In this document: positions 63,300 to 64,000 of the stretch, one piece after another | How positions within the stretch are numbered: the first letter of the stretch is position 1 | How the letters are laid out: each line of letters starts with the position of its first letter | NCBI RefSeq assembly: GCF_018917935.1 | Contig: NZ_JAHLPN010000014.1 | Span: 25,536 to 89,535 of the forward strand | Length of the DNA stretch: 64,000 nucleotides | From: Kineothrix sp. MSJ-39 | Lineage (GTDB): Bacteria; Bacillota; Clostridia; Lachnospirales; Lachnospiraceae | Direction: 5' to 3' | Program-made: the position numbers and the translations under genes | Notes under the pieces: model-generated | Seen by the model: the letters and a program-made list of their open reading frames with translations, nothing else | Databases searched by the model: none | Told to the model about the DNA's origin: nothing

Positions 63300-63371
63300 T
63301 GACTCCGACGGGAATCGAACCCGTGTTACCGCCGTGAAAGGGCGATGTCTTAACCGCTTGACCACGGAGCC
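63300..63371 (-). tRNA. tRNA-Glu (TTC)
   Basis: A 72-nt cloverleaf with acceptor GGCTCCG/CGGAGTC, anticodon TTC in CTTTCAC and T-loop GTTCGATTC. No encoded CCA. Confidence 0.96.
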
Positions 63372-63423
63372 TTATTCTTTTGAGCTTTGGAACTGCCGCT
63401 CCGCTTTTCTTCTTTTGCTCTAG

Positions 63424-63495
63424 CTCCCCGAGCAGGGCTCGAACCTGCAACAACTCGGTTAACAGCCGAGTGCTCTACCATTGAGCTATCGAGGA
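63424..63495 (-). tRNA. tRNA-Asn (GTT)
   Basis: A 72-nt cloverleaf with acceptor TCCTCGA/TCGGGGA, anticodon GTT in CTGTTAA and T-loop GTTCGAGCC. It is the first tRNA after the 23S gene. Confidence 0.96.
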
Positions 63496-63518
63496 TTATT
63501 GTATAGGTTCTTTGTTCT

Positions 63519-63586
63519 GTAACAAAACTTCGTTTTGTTACTTGGCGGCAAGATCACTTCCCACTTCGTGGGCCCCTTCTTGTCGC
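63519..63586. repeat. Composite hairpin element, copy A
   Basis: GTAACAAAAC-TTC-GTTTTGTTAC (63519-63541) is followed by arms GCGGCAAGA/TCTTGTCGC enclosing CCCAC-TTC-GTGGG. It lies between tRNA-Asn and the 23S gene. Confidence 0.75.
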
Positions 63587-63714
63587 AGGTCATACCTTCA
63601 AAACCGAATACTGAAATCTTTCTTTACATCGTATGCAAACTCGTTTGACTAATTCTTGATCGTTCATTTCTTACTGGATCGTTTCTTCTTTGTTTTTGAC
63701 TAAATTTTCATTCT

Positions 63715-63780
63715 GTAACAGGCTTCGCCTGTTACTTGGCGGTAAGGGATCCTCCCACTTCGTGGGTCCTTCCTTACCGC
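63715..63780. repeat. Composite hairpin element, copy B
   Basis: GTAACAGGC-TTC-GCCTGTTAC (63715-63735) is followed by arms GCGGTAAGG/CCTTACCGC enclosing CCCAC-TTC-GTGGG. It abuts the 23S 3' end. Confidence 0.78.
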
Positions 63781-63783
63781 AAT

Positions 63784-64000
63784 GGATAAGCCCTCGACCT
63801 ATTAGTACTTATCAGCTGAACACATTACTGTGCTTACACCTTAAGCCTATCTACCTCATACTCTCTAAGGGGTCTTACTTATTGGGATATCTCATCTTGA
63901 GGGGGGCTTCACGCTTAGATGCCTTCAGCGTTTATCCCTGCCAGACTTGGCTACTCTGCCATGGTGTTGGTCACCAACAGATACACCAGCGGTCTGTCCA
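63784..64000 (-). rRNA. 23S ribosomal RNA, 3' end, partial
   Basis: On the minus strand the sequence ends with CTAATAGGTCGAGGGCTTATCC, shown here by its core AATAGGTCGAGGGC, the usual 23S terminus; upstream parts (GCTTAGAAGC-like helices, GGATGTTGG context) continue past the right edge. The 5' part is outside the window. Confidence 0.95.

Noticed and set aside
63496..63783. Hidden 5S rRNA in the spacer
   Set aside because: Neither strand shows the conserved 5S core; the spacer is accounted for by two hairpin elements and an A/T-rich stretch.

Overview
The window comes from the chromosome of a spore-forming, Gram-positive anaerobe of the Lachnospiraceae (Clostridia) type. This rests on spoIIID, a CotS-like coat protein, HrcA/CIRCE control of small heat-shock genes, a T-box on a short-form proS, many GGDEF and hybrid-kinase signalling proteins, and strong AGGAGG ribosome-binding sites. 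The species cannot be named from the sequence alone. Most genes lie on the minus strand.

Layout. 1-7691: start of a small alarmone synthetase, a hemolysin-III protein, galE with a eukaryote-type UDP-sugar pyrophosphorylase, a metallophosphoesterase, then asnA and asnS separated by a perfect 90-bp tandem repeat. 7866-14061: a tightly packed six-gene signalling operon (PIN-like nuclease, PGDYG-like protein, class III nucleotide cyclase, TIR/zinc-ribbon protein, GAF-GGDEF, TIM barrel). 14227-16694: polar amino-acid ABC transporter. 17006-20010: hybrid histidine kinase behind a c-di-GMP-I riboswitch. 20221-27018: two near-duplicate hsp20 genes with their own CIRCE promoters, flanking a flavodoxin/aldo-keto reductase pair with a divergent MerR regulator, a second hybrid kinase and a DnaJ-type chaperone.

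27114-44115: mostly housekeeping and envelope genes: NSS symporter, esterase, sce7726-like nuclease overlapping spoIIID, MATE pump, chemoreceptor, YdcF, CarD-like protein, NlpC/P60 hydrolase, an exported trigger-factor lipoprotein, HU, MazG, PEGA lipoprotein, CotS-like kinase, CCA enzyme and YgjP peptidase. 44155-47058: ackA and proS with a proline T-box. 47105-57255: an A/T-rich seven-gene surface locus (ligase/polymerase, Ig-LRR secreted protein, acyltransferase, GT-C-like membrane proteins) with a divergent XRE regulator and repeated operators. 57872-64000: rpsF-ssb-rpsR, DUF951, a sirtuin behind a sugar-binding-type GGDEF protein, maf, three tRNAs and the 3' end of a 23S rRNA gene, with no 5S gene between the 23S and the tRNAs.

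Connections. c-di-GMP is a recurring theme: two GGDEF proteins lacking the inhibitory I-site and one c-di-GMP riboswitch. The best candidate for an undescribed system is the 7866-14061 operon, which joins a TIR enzyme fold, an atypical class III cyclase and a diguanylate cyclase. A second theme is a family of short hairpins with TTC/TAC loops, found in clusters, in the asn tandem array and beside the rRNA genes.
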